From Pseudorhizobium xiangyangii (GTDB lineage: Bacteria; Pseudomonadota; Alphaproteobacteria; Rhizobiales; Rhizobiaceae), in NCBI RefSeq assembly GCF_020531965.1, contig NZ_JAJAWH010000014.1:81049-145048 (forward strand): a DNA stretch of 64,000 nt, read 5' to 3'. Position 1 is the first letter of the stretch. Each line of letters opens with the position of its first letter. A model generated the notes under the pieces. The model ran no database searches. It had not been told where the DNA came from and saw only the letters and a list, made by a program, of their open reading frames with translations. Shown here in pieces: positions 27,178 to 37,219 of the stretch. A program made the translations under genes and the position numbers.

Positions 27178-28227
27178 ATGGAATTGGTGTTCGACGGCCA
27201 TAATGATGTGCTTTTGCGGCTTTGGCGGACGATGAAATCCGGCGGCGATCCGGTCGCTGAGTTCATGGACGGCATCTCCGAAGGTCACATCGATGCGCCC
27301 CGTGCGAAGAAGGGCGGGCTCGCGGGCGGGTTCTGCGCCATCTACATTCCTTCGGGTGATCTTATCCTCAAGGAGCCGGACGCAAACGGTCACTACGAGA
27401 CGCCGCTTTCGGCGCCTCTGGCCCTCGAACCGTCGCTTGAGATTGCGCTTGAGAAAGCAGCGATAGCACTGCGCCTCGATCGGGCGGGAGCCTGGCGTCT
27501 ATGCCGCTCCACGGCAGATATCCGCAAGTCGATGGAGGATGGCATCTTCGCGAGCGTCCTGCACATCGAAGGCTGCGAGGCGCTCGATCCCGACCTCGAA
27601 AACCTCGAGGTTTTCTACGCGGCAGGTCTGCGTTCGCTCGGGCCCGTGTGGAGCCGGCACAATATTTTCGGCCATGGCGTGCCGTTTGCCTATCCCATGT
27701 CTCCCGACACAGCGCCGGGTCTTACCGACCTTGGCTTCGAACTGATCAAGGCGTGCAACAGAATGGGCATCCTCGTCGACCTTGCTCACATCACCGAGCA
27801 GGGTTTTTGGGACGTGGCGAAGACGACGGACCAGCCGCTCGTTGCCAGCCATTCGAATGCGCATGCGCTTACCTCGGTGGCGCGCAACCTGACGGACAGG
27901 CAATTTGACGCGATCAAGGAGAGCGGCGGGCTGGTCGGCCTCAACTATGCCGTGACCATGTTGCGCCCCGACGGCAGGGACAATGCGGCAACGCCGCTGT
28001 CCGACATGGTCCGCCACATCGACCATATGGTGGAGCGCATGGGCATCGATCATGTGGCGCTCGGATCGGACTTCGACGGAGCCACGATTCCAGAGGGAAT
28101 CAAGGACGCCGCCGGCAATCAAAATCTGGTTGCGGCCCTCAGGGACGCGGGATACGCTGACGAGGAACTGGGGAAGATTTGCCGGGAGAACTGGCTCAGG
28201 ATCCTGGCGTCTGCCTTGCGCGAATAG
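27178..28227 (+). CDS. Membrane dipeptidase (renal dipeptidase family, M19)
   Basis: This zinc dipeptidase of 349 residues hydrolyses dipeptides, including those with D-residues in this family. His8 and Asp10 in FDGHNDVL give the HxD zinc ligands, LHIEGCEAL provides the bridging Glu, and VASHSNAHAL and LGSDFDGA supply further active-site residues. ATG 27178 is preferred because AGGA lies seven bases ahead; ATG 27172 is too close. The protein has no export signal and should be cytoplasmic. It lies 44 bases before a peptide importer operon, which fits cleavage of imported dipeptides. Confidence 0.9.
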   Translation: MELVFDGHNDVLLRLWRTMKSGGDPVAEFMDGISEGHIDAPRAKKGGLAGGFCAIYIPSGDLILKEPDANGHYETPLSAPLALEPSLEIALEKAAIALRLDRAGAWRLCRSTADIRKSMEDGIFASVLHIEGCEALDPDLENLEVFYAAGLRSLGPVWSRHNIFGHGVPFAYPMSPDTAPGLTDLGFELIKACNRMGILVDLAHITEQGFWDVAKTTDQPLVASHSNAHALTSVARNLTDRQFDAIKESGGLVGLNYAVTMLRPDGRDNAATPLSDMVRHIDHMVERMGIDHVALGSDFDGATIPEGIKDAAGNQNLVAALRDAGYADEELGKICRENWLRILASALRE

Positions 28228-28271
28228 CCGCTGGGCAGCTAAAAACAGCTCATCAACAGGGGAACAAAAAC

Positions 28272-29912
28272 ATGATCGACTTGCTGAATAAACGCGTGCG
28301 TCTGCTGGCTTCCAGCGCTGCCGTGGCGCTGCTGCTGGCGGGAGCTCCGCAGGCGTTTGCTGCAACGCCCGCGGATACGCTCGTTCTGGGCTTTGCATTT
28401 GACGACATCATTTCGCTTGATCCGGCGGAAGCGTTCGAGCTCTCGACTGCGGAGGTCACTGCCAACACCTATAACCTGCTCGTACGCCTCGATCAGGCCG
28501 ATACGTCGAAGGTCAAGGGTGAACTGGCCGACAGCTGGACTGTTTCCGACGATGGCCTGACCTACACGTTCAAGCTGAAGTCCGGCCTGAAATTCGCGTC
28601 CGGCAATCCGATCACCGCCGACGATGTTGCGTTCTCGTTCGAACGTGCGATCAAGCTGGACAAGTCTCCGGCCTTCCTTCTCACTCAGTTCGGCCTGTCG
28701 GGCGACAACGTGACGGAAAAGGCGAAGGCGGCCGACGAGAGCACGTTCGTGCTGACGGTCGACAAGCCCTATGCGCCGACCTTCGTGCTCAACGTGCTGA
28801 CGTCCACCGTGGCGTCCGTCGTGGACAAGAAGCTGGTAACGGAGAATGCGAAACCCGTCACGCCGAACGACGACTACAAGTACGACACCGACTTCGGCAA
28901 CGAATTCCTGAAGACCGGCTATGCCGGCTCCGGCCCATTCAAGACCCGCGAATGGCGCGCCAACGAAGTGGTGGTGCTGGAACGCAATGACAATTACTTC
29001 GGCGAGAAGCCCACGCTTGCCCGCGTCATCTATCGCCATATGAAGGAAAGCGCCGGACAGCGCCTGGCGCTGGAAAACGGCGATATCGACGTGGCCCGCA
29101 ATCTCGAGCCAGGCGACATCGAGGCGATCTCCGGCAAGGAGGGGATGGCGACGACGTCCGCGCCGAAGGGCACGATCTACTATTACAGCCTTAACCAGAA
29201 GAACGAGACGCTTGCGAAGCCGGAAGTCATCGAGGCGTTCAAATACCTCATCGACTATGACGCGATCGGTGAGACCTTGATCAAGGGCATCGGCACGATC
29301 CGCCAGACCTTCCTGCCCGCCGGCCAGCTCGGCGCACTCGATGACAAGCCCTACACCCTGAACGTTGAAAAGGCGAAGGAACTGCTGGCCAAGGCCGGCG
29401 TCCCTGAGGGCTTCACGGTGACGATGGACGTCCGCAACACCCAGCCGGTCACCGGCATCGCCGAGAACGTCCAGCAGACGCTGGCGCAGGCCGGCATCAA
29501 GCTCGAGATCATTCCGGGCGACGGCAAGCAGACGCTTACCAAGTATCGTGCCCGCACACACGACATCTATATCGGCCAGTGGGGCTCGGACTACTTCGAT
29601 CCGAATTCGAATGCGGAAACGTTCACGTTCAATTCCGACAATTCCGACGAAGGCACGAACAAGACGCTCGCATGGCGTAATGCCTGGGATCCGGCAGAAC
29701 TCAGCAAGAAGACGCAGGCCGCTCTCCTCGAACAGGATAGCGACAAGCGTGCCGCGATCTACCAGGATCTCCAGAAGGAAGTCCTGGCGAACGGACCCTA
29801 TGTCATCGTCTTCCAGCAGACCGAAGTGGCAGGGCATTCGGACAAGCTGAAGAACTACAAGCTTGGTCCGAGCTTCGATACCAACTTCGTCTCTTCGGTC
29901 TCGAAGGAATAG
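28272..29912 (+). CDS. Peptide-type ABC transporter substrate-binding protein (system 1)
   Basis: This periplasmic binding protein of 546 residues belongs to family SBP_bac_5 (DppA/OppA). The signal peptide ends near AGAPQAFA (residue about 29). The mature part contains AFDDIISLDPAEAFELSTAE, ADSWTVSDDGLTYTFKLKSGLKFASG and DVAFSFERA, all typical. CAGGGGAACA precedes the ATG. It lies between the dipeptidase and two permease genes, so peptides are the likely substrate, but the family also carries opines, glutathione and oligosaccharides. Confidence 0.9.
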   Translation: MIDLLNKRVRLLASSAAVALLLAGAPQAFAATPADTLVLGFAFDDIISLDPAEAFELSTAEVTANTYNLLVRLDQADTSKVKGELADSWTVSDDGLTYTFKLKSGLKFASGNPITADDVAFSFERAIKLDKSPAFLLTQFGLSGDNVTEKAKAADESTFVLTVDKPYAPTFVLNVLTSTVASVVDKKLVTENAKPVTPNDDYKYDTDFGNEFLKTGYAGSGPFKTREWRANEVVVLERNDNYFGEKPTLARVIYRHMKESAGQRLALENGDIDVARNLEPGDIEAISGKEGMATTSAPKGTIYYYSLNQKNETLAKPEVIEAFKYLIDYDAIGETLIKGIGTIRQTFLPAGQLGALDDKPYTLNVEKAKELLAKAGVPEGFTVTMDVRNTQPVTGIAENVQQTLAQAGIKLEIIPGDGKQTLTKYRARTHDIYIGQWGSDYFDPNSNAETFTFNSDNSDEGTNKTLAWRNAWDPAELSKKTQAALLEQDSDKRAAIYQDLQKEVLANGPYVIVFQQTEVAGHSDKLKNYKLGPSFDTNFVSSVSKE

Positions 29913-29925
29913 TTGGTCCGGATCG

Positions 29926-30993
29926 TTGGCAATTATTGACACGAATGCGAAACCCTGGCGCGGCAAAAGCCGCGCCAGGCGTCGCGGCATGGCGATCCTC
30001 GGCTTTCTGCTGACGGTCGTCACCACCTTCCTCGGCCTCCTGGCCGTCACCTTCTTCATCGGCCGCGTCATTCCGATCGATCCGGCGCTTGCTATCGTCG
30101 GAGACCGGGCGCCGGCTCACGTCGTCGAGCGCGTCCGCATGGAACTCGGACTGCATCTGCCGCTCTGGCAGCAGTTCTGGATCTACCTGAAACAGGCGCT
30201 GAGCGGGGATTTCGGCACGTCGGTTCTGACGACCAACCCCGTACTGGCCGACATAAAGCGGGTGTTTCCCGCCACCATCGAGCTTGCTACCGTCGGAACG
30301 ATCATCGGCGCCGTCTTCGGCGTGCCGCTCGGTGTGCTGGCTGCGGTCAAGCGCGGAAGCCTGATCGACCAGATTGTCCGGGTGATCGGGCTGATAGGCT
30401 ATTCCGTGCCGATCTTCTGGCTCGGATTGCTGTCGCTGCTGCTCTTCTACGCGAAGCTCCGCTGGGTCGCCTATCCCGGCCGCGTCGACATCATCTACGA
30501 ATACAGCTTCACGCCCGTCACCGGCTTCTTTATTCTCGATGCGGTCATGCAGCGCCAGTGGGACGTGGTATGGGACCTGTTCCGCCACATCATCCTGCCG
30601 GGGTCGCTGCTCGGCTACTTCTCGCTCGCCTACATCAGTCGCATGACACGCTCGTTCATGCTGAACGAGCTTAGCCAGGAATACGTTGTGGCAGCACGGG
30701 CCAAGGGGCTGTCGGAAGCGCGCATCATCTGGTTCCACGCGCTTCGCAACGCTGCCGTGCCATTGGTTACGGTGATTGCGCTCTCCTATGCCGGCCTTCT
30801 CGAAGGCTCCGTGCTGACCGAAACCATTTTTGCCTGGCCCGGGCTTGGCCTCTACATCACCAATTCGCTCCAGAACGCCGACATGAATGCCGTGCTCGGC
30901 GGAACGGTGGTGATCGGCTCCGTCTTCATCGGCATCAACCTCCTGTCCGACCTCCTTTACCGGACGCTTGACCCAAGGACCCGGAGCCGATGA
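29926..30993 (+). CDS. Peptide-type ABC permease, DppB-like (system 1)
   Basis: This inner-membrane permease of about 355 residues has six helices. The start is uncertain: TTG 29926 keeps a basic N-terminal segment (KPWRGKSRARRRG) before the first helix, while ATG 29989 begins directly at the helix. The binding-protein-dependent transport signature with AARAKGLSEARIIWFHALRNAAVP is clear. It overlaps the DppC-like gene by four bases (ATGA). Confidence 0.88.
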   Translation: MAIIDTNAKPWRGKSRARRRGMAILGFLLTVVTTFLGLLAVTFFIGRVIPIDPALAIVGDRAPAHVVERVRMELGLHLPLWQQFWIYLKQALSGDFGTSVLTTNPVLADIKRVFPATIELATVGTIIGAVFGVPLGVLAAVKRGSLIDQIVRVIGLIGYSVPIFWLGLLSLLLFYAKLRWVAYPGRVDIIYEYSFTPVTGFFILDAVMQRQWDVVWDLFRHIILPGSLLGYFSLAYISRMTRSFMLNELSQEYVVAARAKGLSEARIIWFHALRNAAVPLVTVIALSYAGLLEGSVLTETIFAWPGLGLYITNSLQNADMNAVLGGTVVIGSVFIGINLLSDLLYRTLDPRTRSR

Positions 30994-31922
30994 GCGTCGT
31001 GGAACAACATCTCAAACCCTACAGCCGGGAATGGCTGCTGTCCGACCGTCCGACGTCTCGAAAGCAAGCGCGCATCGGCCGAGCCTATGTGATCTGGCAG
31101 CGGTTTGCAGAGAACCGGCTGGCACTCTTCGGCCTGATGATCATCATCGGACTTCTGTTCGTTGCGGCCTTTGCCGACGTGCTGGCGCCGCACAATCCCT
31201 TGCAGGGCGATCTGCGCTATGCGCGCCTCCTGCCGCCGGGGTCGGATGGCTATCTGCTCGGCACCGACGACCAAGGGCGCGACATTCTCTCGCGTCTCAT
31301 CCATGGCTCCCGGCTGACGTTGCTGGTCGTCGTGCTCGTGGCGGTGATCGCCGCCCCTGTCGGGCTGATCGTCGGCACCGTTTCCGGTTATGCCGGTGGG
31401 TGGGTGGATGCGGTCCTGATGCGCATCACCGACATCTTCCTCGCCTTTCCGAAGCTAGTTCTCGCTCTTGCCCTGGTCGCGGCACTCGGGCCGGGCATCG
31501 AGAATGCCATCCTGGCGATTGCCATCACCTCGTGGCCACCCTATGCGCGCATCGCCCGTGCCGAGACGATGACCTTCCGGAACTCGGAGTTCATATCCGC
31601 GGTCCAGTTGATGGGTGCATCGCCTTTCCGCATCGTGTTGCGTCACGTCATGCCGCTCTGCCTTTCGTCGCTGATCGTACGCGTGACGCTCGACATGGCA
31701 GGCATCATCCTGACGGCTGCTGGCCTCGGTTTCCTCGGTCTCGGTGCCCAGCCGCCGCTGCCGGAATGGGGCGCAATGATTGCCTCGGGCCGCCGGTTCA
31801 TCCTCGATCAGTGGTGGGTTGCGGCCATGCCCGGCGCTGCCATCCTCATCGTCAGCCTCGGGTTCAATCTCCTGGGGGATGGCCTGCGTGACGCACTCGA
31901 TCCGAAGGAGGCGGGCCAATGA
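30990..31922 (+). CDS. Peptide-type ABC permease, DppC-like (system 1)
   Basis: This partner permease of 310 residues has an N-terminal OppC-type segment with one helix (RLALFGLMIIIGLLFVAAFADVLAP), then GTDDQGRDILSRLIHGSRLTL, a near-invariant motif of DppC/OppC proteins. The EAA loop is SAVQLMGASPFRIVLRHVMP. The start codon overlaps the preceding stop, and the stop overlaps the next start, again by four bases. Confidence 0.92.
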   Translation: MSVVEQHLKPYSREWLLSDRPTSRKQARIGRAYVIWQRFAENRLALFGLMIIIGLLFVAAFADVLAPHNPLQGDLRYARLLPPGSDGYLLGTDDQGRDILSRLIHGSRLTLLVVVLVAVIAAPVGLIVGTVSGYAGGWVDAVLMRITDIFLAFPKLVLALALVAALGPGIENAILAIAITSWPPYARIARAETMTFRNSEFISAVQLMGASPFRIVLRHVMPLCLSSLIVRVTLDMAGIILTAAGLGFLGLGAQPPLPEWGAMIASGRRFILDQWWVAAMPGAAILIVSLGFNLLGDGLRDALDPKEAGQ

Positions 31923-32752
31923 CGCCGCTCCTGACGGTCGACGATCTGCGCGTCAGCTTTCCCACTCGCACCGGCAAGGTCGAGGCGGTCCGCGGTGTTT
32001 CCTTCACACTCGGTCGCGAACGCCTTGCCATCGTCGGCGAATCCGGTTCGGGAAAGTCCCAGACCGGGCGGGCGATCATGGGGCTGACATCGCCCAGTGC
32101 CGAGATCCGAGCCAAGAAGCTTGCCTTCGGAGAAACGGATCTGCTGACGATGTCTGCCAGGCAGCGTCGTGATTTGCGCGGCAAGCGACTGGCGATGATC
32201 CTGCAGGATCCGAAATATTCCCTCAATCCGGTGATGACCATCGGACGCCAGATCATCGAAACCTTGAAGACGCATGAGAGTGTCGGCCGCAGCGAGGCGC
32301 GGGCGCGGGTGCTTTCCATGCTGGAGGCAGTGCAGATCCGGGATCCCGAGCGTGTCTTCGATCTCTATCCGCACGAGGTTTCGGGCGGCATGGGGCAGCG
32401 CGCGATGATCGCCATGATGCTGATTTGTGGTCCCGAATTGCTGATCGCCGATGAGCCGACCTCCGCGCTGGACGTGACTGTGCAGCTCGAAGTTCTGTCG
32501 ATCCTCGACAAGCTGGTCGCGGATCGTGGCATGGGACTGATCTTCATTTCCCACGACCTCCGGCTTGTTTCGACCTTCTGTGATCGCGTTCTCGTCATGT
32601 ATGCGGGACGCGTGGTCGAGGAACTATCCTCGGCAAACCTGCACGAGGCGCAGCATCCCTACACGCAGGGTCTGTTGAATTGCCTGCCGCAGATCGGCGC
32701 TGATCGCCATCCGCTTCCGGTGCTGGAACGAAAGCCGGAGTGGGCACTATGA
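31919..32752 (+). CDS. Peptide-type ABC ATP-binding protein, DppD-like (system 1)
   Basis: This ATPase of 277 residues has Walker A GESGSGKS (40-47), signature VSGGMGQRAMIAMML, Walker B LLIADEPTSALDV and the switch His in ISHDLRLV. The C-terminal QHPYTQGLLNCLPQIG stretch is the OppD-type tail that in some members binds a metal cluster; the usual Cys residues are mostly absent here. The stop overlaps the next start by four bases. Confidence 0.92.
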   Translation: MTPLLTVDDLRVSFPTRTGKVEAVRGVSFTLGRERLAIVGESGSGKSQTGRAIMGLTSPSAEIRAKKLAFGETDLLTMSARQRRDLRGKRLAMILQDPKYSLNPVMTIGRQIIETLKTHESVGRSEARARVLSMLEAVQIRDPERVFDLYPHEVSGGMGQRAMIAMMLICGPELLIADEPTSALDVTVQLEVLSILDKLVADRGMGLIFISHDLRLVSTFCDRVLVMYAGRVVEELSSANLHEAQHPYTQGLLNCLPQIGADRHPLPVLERKPEWAL

Positions 32753-33501
32753 CGACAACCGCGCTTTCTGTTCGCGACATGCTGGTCGTCTACGAGGACT
32801 TTGCGGCATTGAACCGTGTCAGCCTCGATGTTCAGCATCAAGAATCCTTCGGTATCGTCGGCGAATCCGGGTCGGGCAAGTCCACGCTCCTGCGGGCGAT
32901 TTCGGGCCTGTCCGCCTTCCAGGAGGGCAGTCTCACGGTCGATAGCCGCAACTTCAACGGCCGGAAAAGAGACCGGGAGTTCTACCGCACGGTTCAGATG
33001 GTGTTCCAGGATCCGTACGGGTCGCTGCACCCACGCCAGACGGTCGACCGGTTGCTGCTGGAGCCGCTCGCGATCCACGGCTTCGACAATGTCGATGCCC
33101 GCATTGCGCGCGCGCTCGATGAAGTCGGCCTCGGGTCCGGTTTTCGCTTCCGTTATTCCCATCAGTTGTCCGGTGGGCAGCGGCAGCGCATCGCCATCGC
33201 GCGTGCGCTGATCGTCGAGCCGAAAATCCTGCTGCTGGATGAACCGACCTCTGCGCTCGATGCATCGATCCAGGCGGAAATTCTGAACCTGCTCGAGCAG
33301 GCCCGCCGGGACCGGAGCCTTACCTTCGTCATGGTCAGTCATGACCTTGGTGTCATCAGCCATATGTGCGAGCGGCTGGCGGTGATGAAAAGCGGCGAAA
33401 TCGTCGAGATCCTGCCCGCCGACGCACTGGAAAAGCGGCAGTTTTCCGCTGATTATACCCGCCAGTTGCTGGTTGCCAGCGAGGGCTTCCGTCGAGACTA
33501 G
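32749..33501 (+). CDS. Peptide-type ABC ATP-binding protein, DppF-like (system 1)
   Basis: This second ATPase has 250 residues: Walker A GESGSGKS (38-45), Q-loop VFQDPYGSLHPRQTVDRLL, signature [15 protein letters not shown] and Walker B ILLLDEPTSALDA. VFQDPYGSL is diagnostic of the DppF/OppF class. It completes system 1 and lies 28 bases before a LysR gene. The pair might also serve system 2 downstream, which has no ATPase of its own. Confidence 0.92.
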   Translation: MTTTALSVRDMLVVYEDFAALNRVSLDVQHQESFGIVGESGSGKSTLLRAISGLSAFQEGSLTVDSRNFNGRKRDREFYRTVQMVFQDPYGSLHPRQTVDRLLLEPLAIHGFDNVDARIARALDEVGLGSGFRFRYSHQLSGGQRQRIAIARALIVEPKILLLDEPTSALDASIQAEILNLLEQARRDRSLTFVMVSHDLGVISHMCERLAVMKSGEIVEILPADALEKRQFSADYTRQLLVASEGFRRD

Positions 33502-33529
33502 GTTGGGGCCAATAGGCCGGGATGCTTGG

Positions 33530-34435
33530 ATGAACCTGCGCGCGCTCATGTATTTCGACGAGGTCGTCCGCACGAATTCGATGCGGGCGGCGGCGGAAAA
33601 CCTTAACGTCGCGGCGACTGCTGTCAGCCGGCAGATCGAAAATCTCGAGGAGCATTTCGGCGCGCAGCTGGTGGAGCGAACCAACCGGGGCATCAAGCTG
33701 ACGGCGGCCGGCCGGCTGCTGGCCGAAAGGGCAGGGCGCACCCTGCGCGAACTGGAGCACGTGCATCAGCTGATCGAGGACCTGCAGGGCCTCGAGAGCG
33801 GGAAGGTGGTGCTCTACGCCAACGGCGCGACCGTCGCCAATGTCATCGCGCCGGTGCTGGCCGAATTCAGCCTCCGCTACCCGAAACTGCGCTTCGAAGT
33901 GACGATCGGCAGTGCACGCGAGGCGATAGAGGCATTGACGACCGGTGAGGCGGATATCGCCGTCACGCTGTTTGCATCGACAATGTCCGGCGTGAAGCTG
34001 CGGCTTCGCTCGGAAATCCTCTATGACGTCATCATCAATCCAAAAGAGCCGGTTGCCTCCACCAGGCACATATCGCTTGAGGAACTGGCGCGACTGCCAT
34101 TGGCACTACCTGACCGCAGCTTTGCGGCGCGGCAGGCCATCGAGGAGATGTTTTCCCGAGAAAAGCTGGATGTCGATCCCGTATTTACCACCAGTTCGCT
34201 GGATATGCTGAAGGAGCTGGTGCTGCGCGGTGCCGCCGTGACGCTGCTACCCGCGCTTTCCGTCCAGCGCGAAATTGAAGCCGGCACGCTGGCTGCCGTT
34301 CCCGTGGCCGATGACAAGGCGGTCCGTACGGCAGTCGATCTCTGCGTCTCGCCCGATCGACAACTGTCGTTTGCGGCCAACACGTTGGCTGAATTCATCG
34401 AAGACTACATGCGTCGCTCGGCGGGGCAGGTGTAG
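33530..34435 (+). CDS. LysR family transcriptional regulator
   Basis: This regulator of 301 residues has the helix-turn-helix MNLRALMYFDEVVRTNSMRAA then ENLNVAATAVSRQIENLEE, and a LysR substrate-binding domain after about residue 90. ATG 33530 starts the conserved domain. The gene is embedded, in the same direction, between two peptide importers and may regulate either. No ribosome site is strong. Confidence 0.87.
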   Translation: MNLRALMYFDEVVRTNSMRAAAENLNVAATAVSRQIENLEEHFGAQLVERTNRGIKLTAAGRLLAERAGRTLRELEHVHQLIEDLQGLESGKVVLYANGATVANVIAPVLAEFSLRYPKLRFEVTIGSAREAIEALTTGEADIAVTLFASTMSGVKLRLRSEILYDVIINPKEPVASTRHISLEELARLPLALPDRSFAARQAIEEMFSREKLDVDPVFTTSSLDMLKELVLRGAAVTLLPALSVQREIEAGTLAAVPVADDKAVRTAVDLCVSPDRQLSFAANTLAEFIEDYMRRSAGQV

Positions 34436-34563
34436 CACTGTCGTCTTTGGTGTAGCTGTTTCGGCTACGCTGGCTTTTGTTTTTATCTATTGTGTGTTCG
34501 CAGGCGAAATGTCATATCCGCGTTGATGGCCCGTGAGGCCCCAGACCATCGATGAGGTCCAAG

Positions 34564-36087
34564 ATGCGCATTCCGTCTCTTCCGCATGCCGCTTTCCTGC
34601 TTCGTGCTTCTCTTGCCGCTGCCGCCGTGACAGCCGCAGGCTTCGCGGGGCCTGTTTTCGCGGCAGCGAAGACGTCCGTGACAATCGGTATGTCGGTGGA
34701 GCCAATCGGGCTTGACCCGACCATTGCTGCACCTGTGGCGATCGGCCAGGTAACCTGGCAGAACATTTTCGAAGGCCTCACGACCATAGACCGCCAGGGG
34801 AAGGTGCAGCCGCAACTGGCCGAAAGCTGGGACATATCCGATGATGGCCTCACTTATACGTTCAGGCTCCGCCAAGGCGTGAGTTTCCACGACGGCGAAA
34901 CATTCGACTCGTCCGTGGCCAGGTTTGCGATCGACCGCGCGCGGGGCGATGCGTCGGTCAATCCGCAGAAGCGCTATTTCCAGTCCATCGAAAGCATCGA
35001 AACGCCGGATGCACAGACACTGGTCCTGAAGTTGGGCAAGCCGACCGGCAGTCTCCTCTACTGGCTGGCCTGGCCGTCATCGAGCATGGTTGGAACCCGG
35101 TCAGCCGACAACAACAAGACCACGCCCGTCGGTACCGGTCCGTTCAAGTTCGTGAACTGGGCAAAGGGCGAGAAGGTCGAACTGGCCCGCAATCCGGACT
35201 ATTGGAACAGCCAAGCTGCGGCCAAGCTTGAAGGCGCTGTCTTCCGTTTCATGTCGGATCCGCAGGCGCAGTCCGCCGCCCTGCAGGCCGGTGACGTCGA
35301 TGCGTTTCCGGAATTTGCCGCGCCCGAGCTGATACAGAGTTTCGAGGGCGATGAGCGCCTTGCCACGGTCATCGGCCACACCGAGTTGAAGGTCGTGGCG
35401 GGGATGAACAACACCCGCAAACCTTTCGATGACAAGCGCGTGCGCCAGGCACTGATGATGGCGATCGACCGGAACATGATCGTGGAAGGGGCGTGGTCAG
35501 GCCTCGGCACATCCATCGGCAGCCACTACACGCCCAATGATCCGGGCTATGTCGATCTTACGGGCACCTACACCTATGACCCGGAAAAGGCGAAGGCGCT
35601 TCTTGCCGAGGCAGGCTATCCGGACGGCCTCAGCTTTACGATCAAGGCGCCGCAGATGGCCTATGCGCAGCGGACCTCACAGGTCATGCAGGCCATGTTC
35701 TCCGAGATCGGCGTCACGATGAACATCGAGACGACGGAGTTTCCGGCCAAATGGGTGTCGGACGTACTGAAGGCTGGCGACTACGACATGACGATCGTCG
35801 CCCATGCGGAACCCATGGATATCGACATCTACGCGCGTGATCCCTACTACTTCAACTACAAGAACCCGGCGTTCAACACGGTGCTGGAAAAGGTCCAGCA
35901 AACGGCCGACCCGTCCGAGCAGGCGGCTTTGTACGGTGAAGCACAGAAGATCCTGGCCGATGATGTTCCGGCGCTCTACCTGTTCGTGATGCCGAAACTC
36001 GGCGTTTGGGACAAGAAACTGAAGGGGCTCTGGGAGAACGAGCCCATTCCGTCCAACGTGCTGGCGGAGGTCCATTGGGAGGAGTGA
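34564..36087 (+). CDS. Peptide-type ABC transporter substrate-binding protein (system 2)
   Basis: This periplasmic binding protein of 507 residues has a long Ala-rich signal peptide (MRIPSLPHAAFLLRASLAAA, cleaved near PVFA). Typical SBP_bac_5 motifs are GLDPTIAAPVAIGQVTWQNI and LAESWDISDDGLTYTFRLRQ. The start at 34564 is favoured by GAGGT ahead; ATG 34552 is in frame. A 181-base spacer with a C-rich palindrome separates it from its permeases. The substrate is unknown. Confidence 0.9.
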   Translation: MRIPSLPHAAFLLRASLAAAAVTAAGFAGPVFAAAKTSVTIGMSVEPIGLDPTIAAPVAIGQVTWQNIFEGLTTIDRQGKVQPQLAESWDISDDGLTYTFRLRQGVSFHDGETFDSSVARFAIDRARGDASVNPQKRYFQSIESIETPDAQTLVLKLGKPTGSLLYWLAWPSSSMVGTRSADNNKTTPVGTGPFKFVNWAKGEKVELARNPDYWNSQAAAKLEGAVFRFMSDPQAQSAALQAGDVDAFPEFAAPELIQSFEGDERLATVIGHTELKVVAGMNNTRKPFDDKRVRQALMMAIDRNMIVEGAWSGLGTSIGSHYTPNDPGYVDLTGTYTYDPEKAKALLAEAGYPDGLSFTIKAPQMAYAQRTSQVMQAMFSEIGVTMNIETTEFPAKWVSDVLKAGDYDMTIVAHAEPMDIDIYARDPYYFNYKNPAFNTVLEKVQQTADPSEQAALYGEAQKILADDVPALYLFVMPKLGVWDKKLKGLWENEPIPSNVLAEVHWEE

Positions 36088-36125
36088 ATGCAGAGGTTTT
36101 CGGAGTGATTGCGTTCCACTCCCCA

Positions 36126-36150
36126 ACCCCTCCCAATAACGGGGAGGGGT
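36126..36150. repeat. C/G-rich palindrome between binding protein and permease genes
   Basis: ACCCCTCCC and GGGAGGGGT form a perfect 9-base stem around AATAACG. There is no T-run. It resembles the short mobile palindromes common in rhizobial intergenic DNA, and could also act as a processing or attenuation signal. The rest of 36088-36268 shows no gene. Confidence 0.5.
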
Positions 36151-36268
36151 CTGATCCGCCGTACTGCCACGCCACATTGACTGTTTTTCGAAGGGAAATA
36201 GGGCCTCGCGGCATATTCTCTTCCCCCATGTGTAGATGTCCGGCAGGCCAGAGAGGGTTCGGCGGAAT

Positions 36269-37219
36269 ATGATCTCCTTACTCCTGCGCCGCACCGTCAG
36301 TCTTTTCGTTACCCTTCTCGTCGTTTCAGCCCTGATCTTCCTGGTTATGGGTCTTTTGCCGGGAGATCCGGCCTCCATCATGCTCGGCACTTCGGCAAGT
36401 CCCGACACGCTGGCGGCGCTGAGGAGCGAGCTTGGTCTCGATCAGTCCCTGCCGGTGCGCTATCTGTCCTGGCTGGGGAGCGCTCTTCAGGGCGATCTCG
36501 GTCGCTCCTACACCTACAGTGTCCCCGTTGCGGGCTTGATCGCGGACAGGCTTGCGGTAACGCTGCCGCTTGCGCTGATGGCGATCCTGATGTCGGTCGC
36601 GATCGCGGTGCCTTTGGGAGTTCAGGCCGCCCGCCATCACAACCGCCCGATCGACGTCGCCATAAGCCTGTTTTCCTATGTGGGCATTGCCGTGCCGGCA
36701 TTCTGGATCGGGCTCCTGTTGATCCTCACGTTTGCGACGACGCTGGGATGGTTGCCTGCCAGCGGCTTTCCAGGCTGGGGTGCAGGTCTGGGCGCTGCCC
36801 TGAAAACACTAGCTCTTCCGGCCGTAGCGCTGGCGATACCGCAGGCAGCCGTTCTGACACGGGTGACGCGATCGGCGGTGCTGGAAAACATCAACGAGGA
36901 TTTCGTGCGGACGGCACGGGCCAAGGGGTTGGGGGAGACGACTGCGATCTGGCGACATGCGCTGCCGGCCGCTCTGGTGCCGGTCCTGACCATGCTGGGT
37001 CTGCAGTTCACCTTTCTGGTCGCCGGCGCCGTGCTGGTCGAGAACGTCTTCAATCTGCCGGGCCTTGGCCGTCTTGCTTTCCAATCACTTTCTCAACGCG
37101 ACATCATTGTCATGCAGAACGTGGTGCTGTTCTTCGCGGCCATCGTCATCATCATGAATTTCATCGTCGATCTTGCCTATCTTGTCGTCGATCCGCGGCT
37201 GCGGGCGGCCGAGCAATGA
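36269..37219 (+). CDS. Peptide-type ABC permease, DppB-like (system 2)
   Basis: This permease of 316 residues starts MISLLLRRTVSLFVTLLVVS, the standard DppB opening, followed by GLLPGDPASIMLGTSASPD and LGLDQSLPVRYLSWL. The docking loop has RTARAKGLGETTAIWRHALP. Six helices are predicted. ATG 36269 is preceded by an imperfect ribosome site (GGCGGAAT). The stop overlaps the next start by four bases. Confidence 0.92.
   Translation: MISLLLRRTVSLFVTLLVVSALIFLVMGLLPGDPASIMLGTSASPDTLAALRSELGLDQSLPVRYLSWLGSALQGDLGRSYTYSVPVAGLIADRLAVTLPLALMAILMSVAIAVPLGVQAARHHNRPIDVAISLFSYVGIAVPAFWIGLLLILTFATTLGWLPASGFPGWGAGLGAALKTLALPAVALAIPQAAVLTRVTRSAVLENINEDFVRTARAKGLGETTAIWRHALPAALVPVLTMLGLQFTFLVAGAVLVENVFNLPGLGRLAFQSLSQRDIIVMQNVVLFFAAIVIIMNFIVDLAYLVVDPRLRAAEQ

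Noticed and set aside
28239-30071. Very long open frame on the minus strand opposite the system 1 binding-protein gene
   Set aside because: Arg/Val/Asp-rich translation without any recognisable domain, antisense to a clear gene; high-GC codon bias keeps this frame open.
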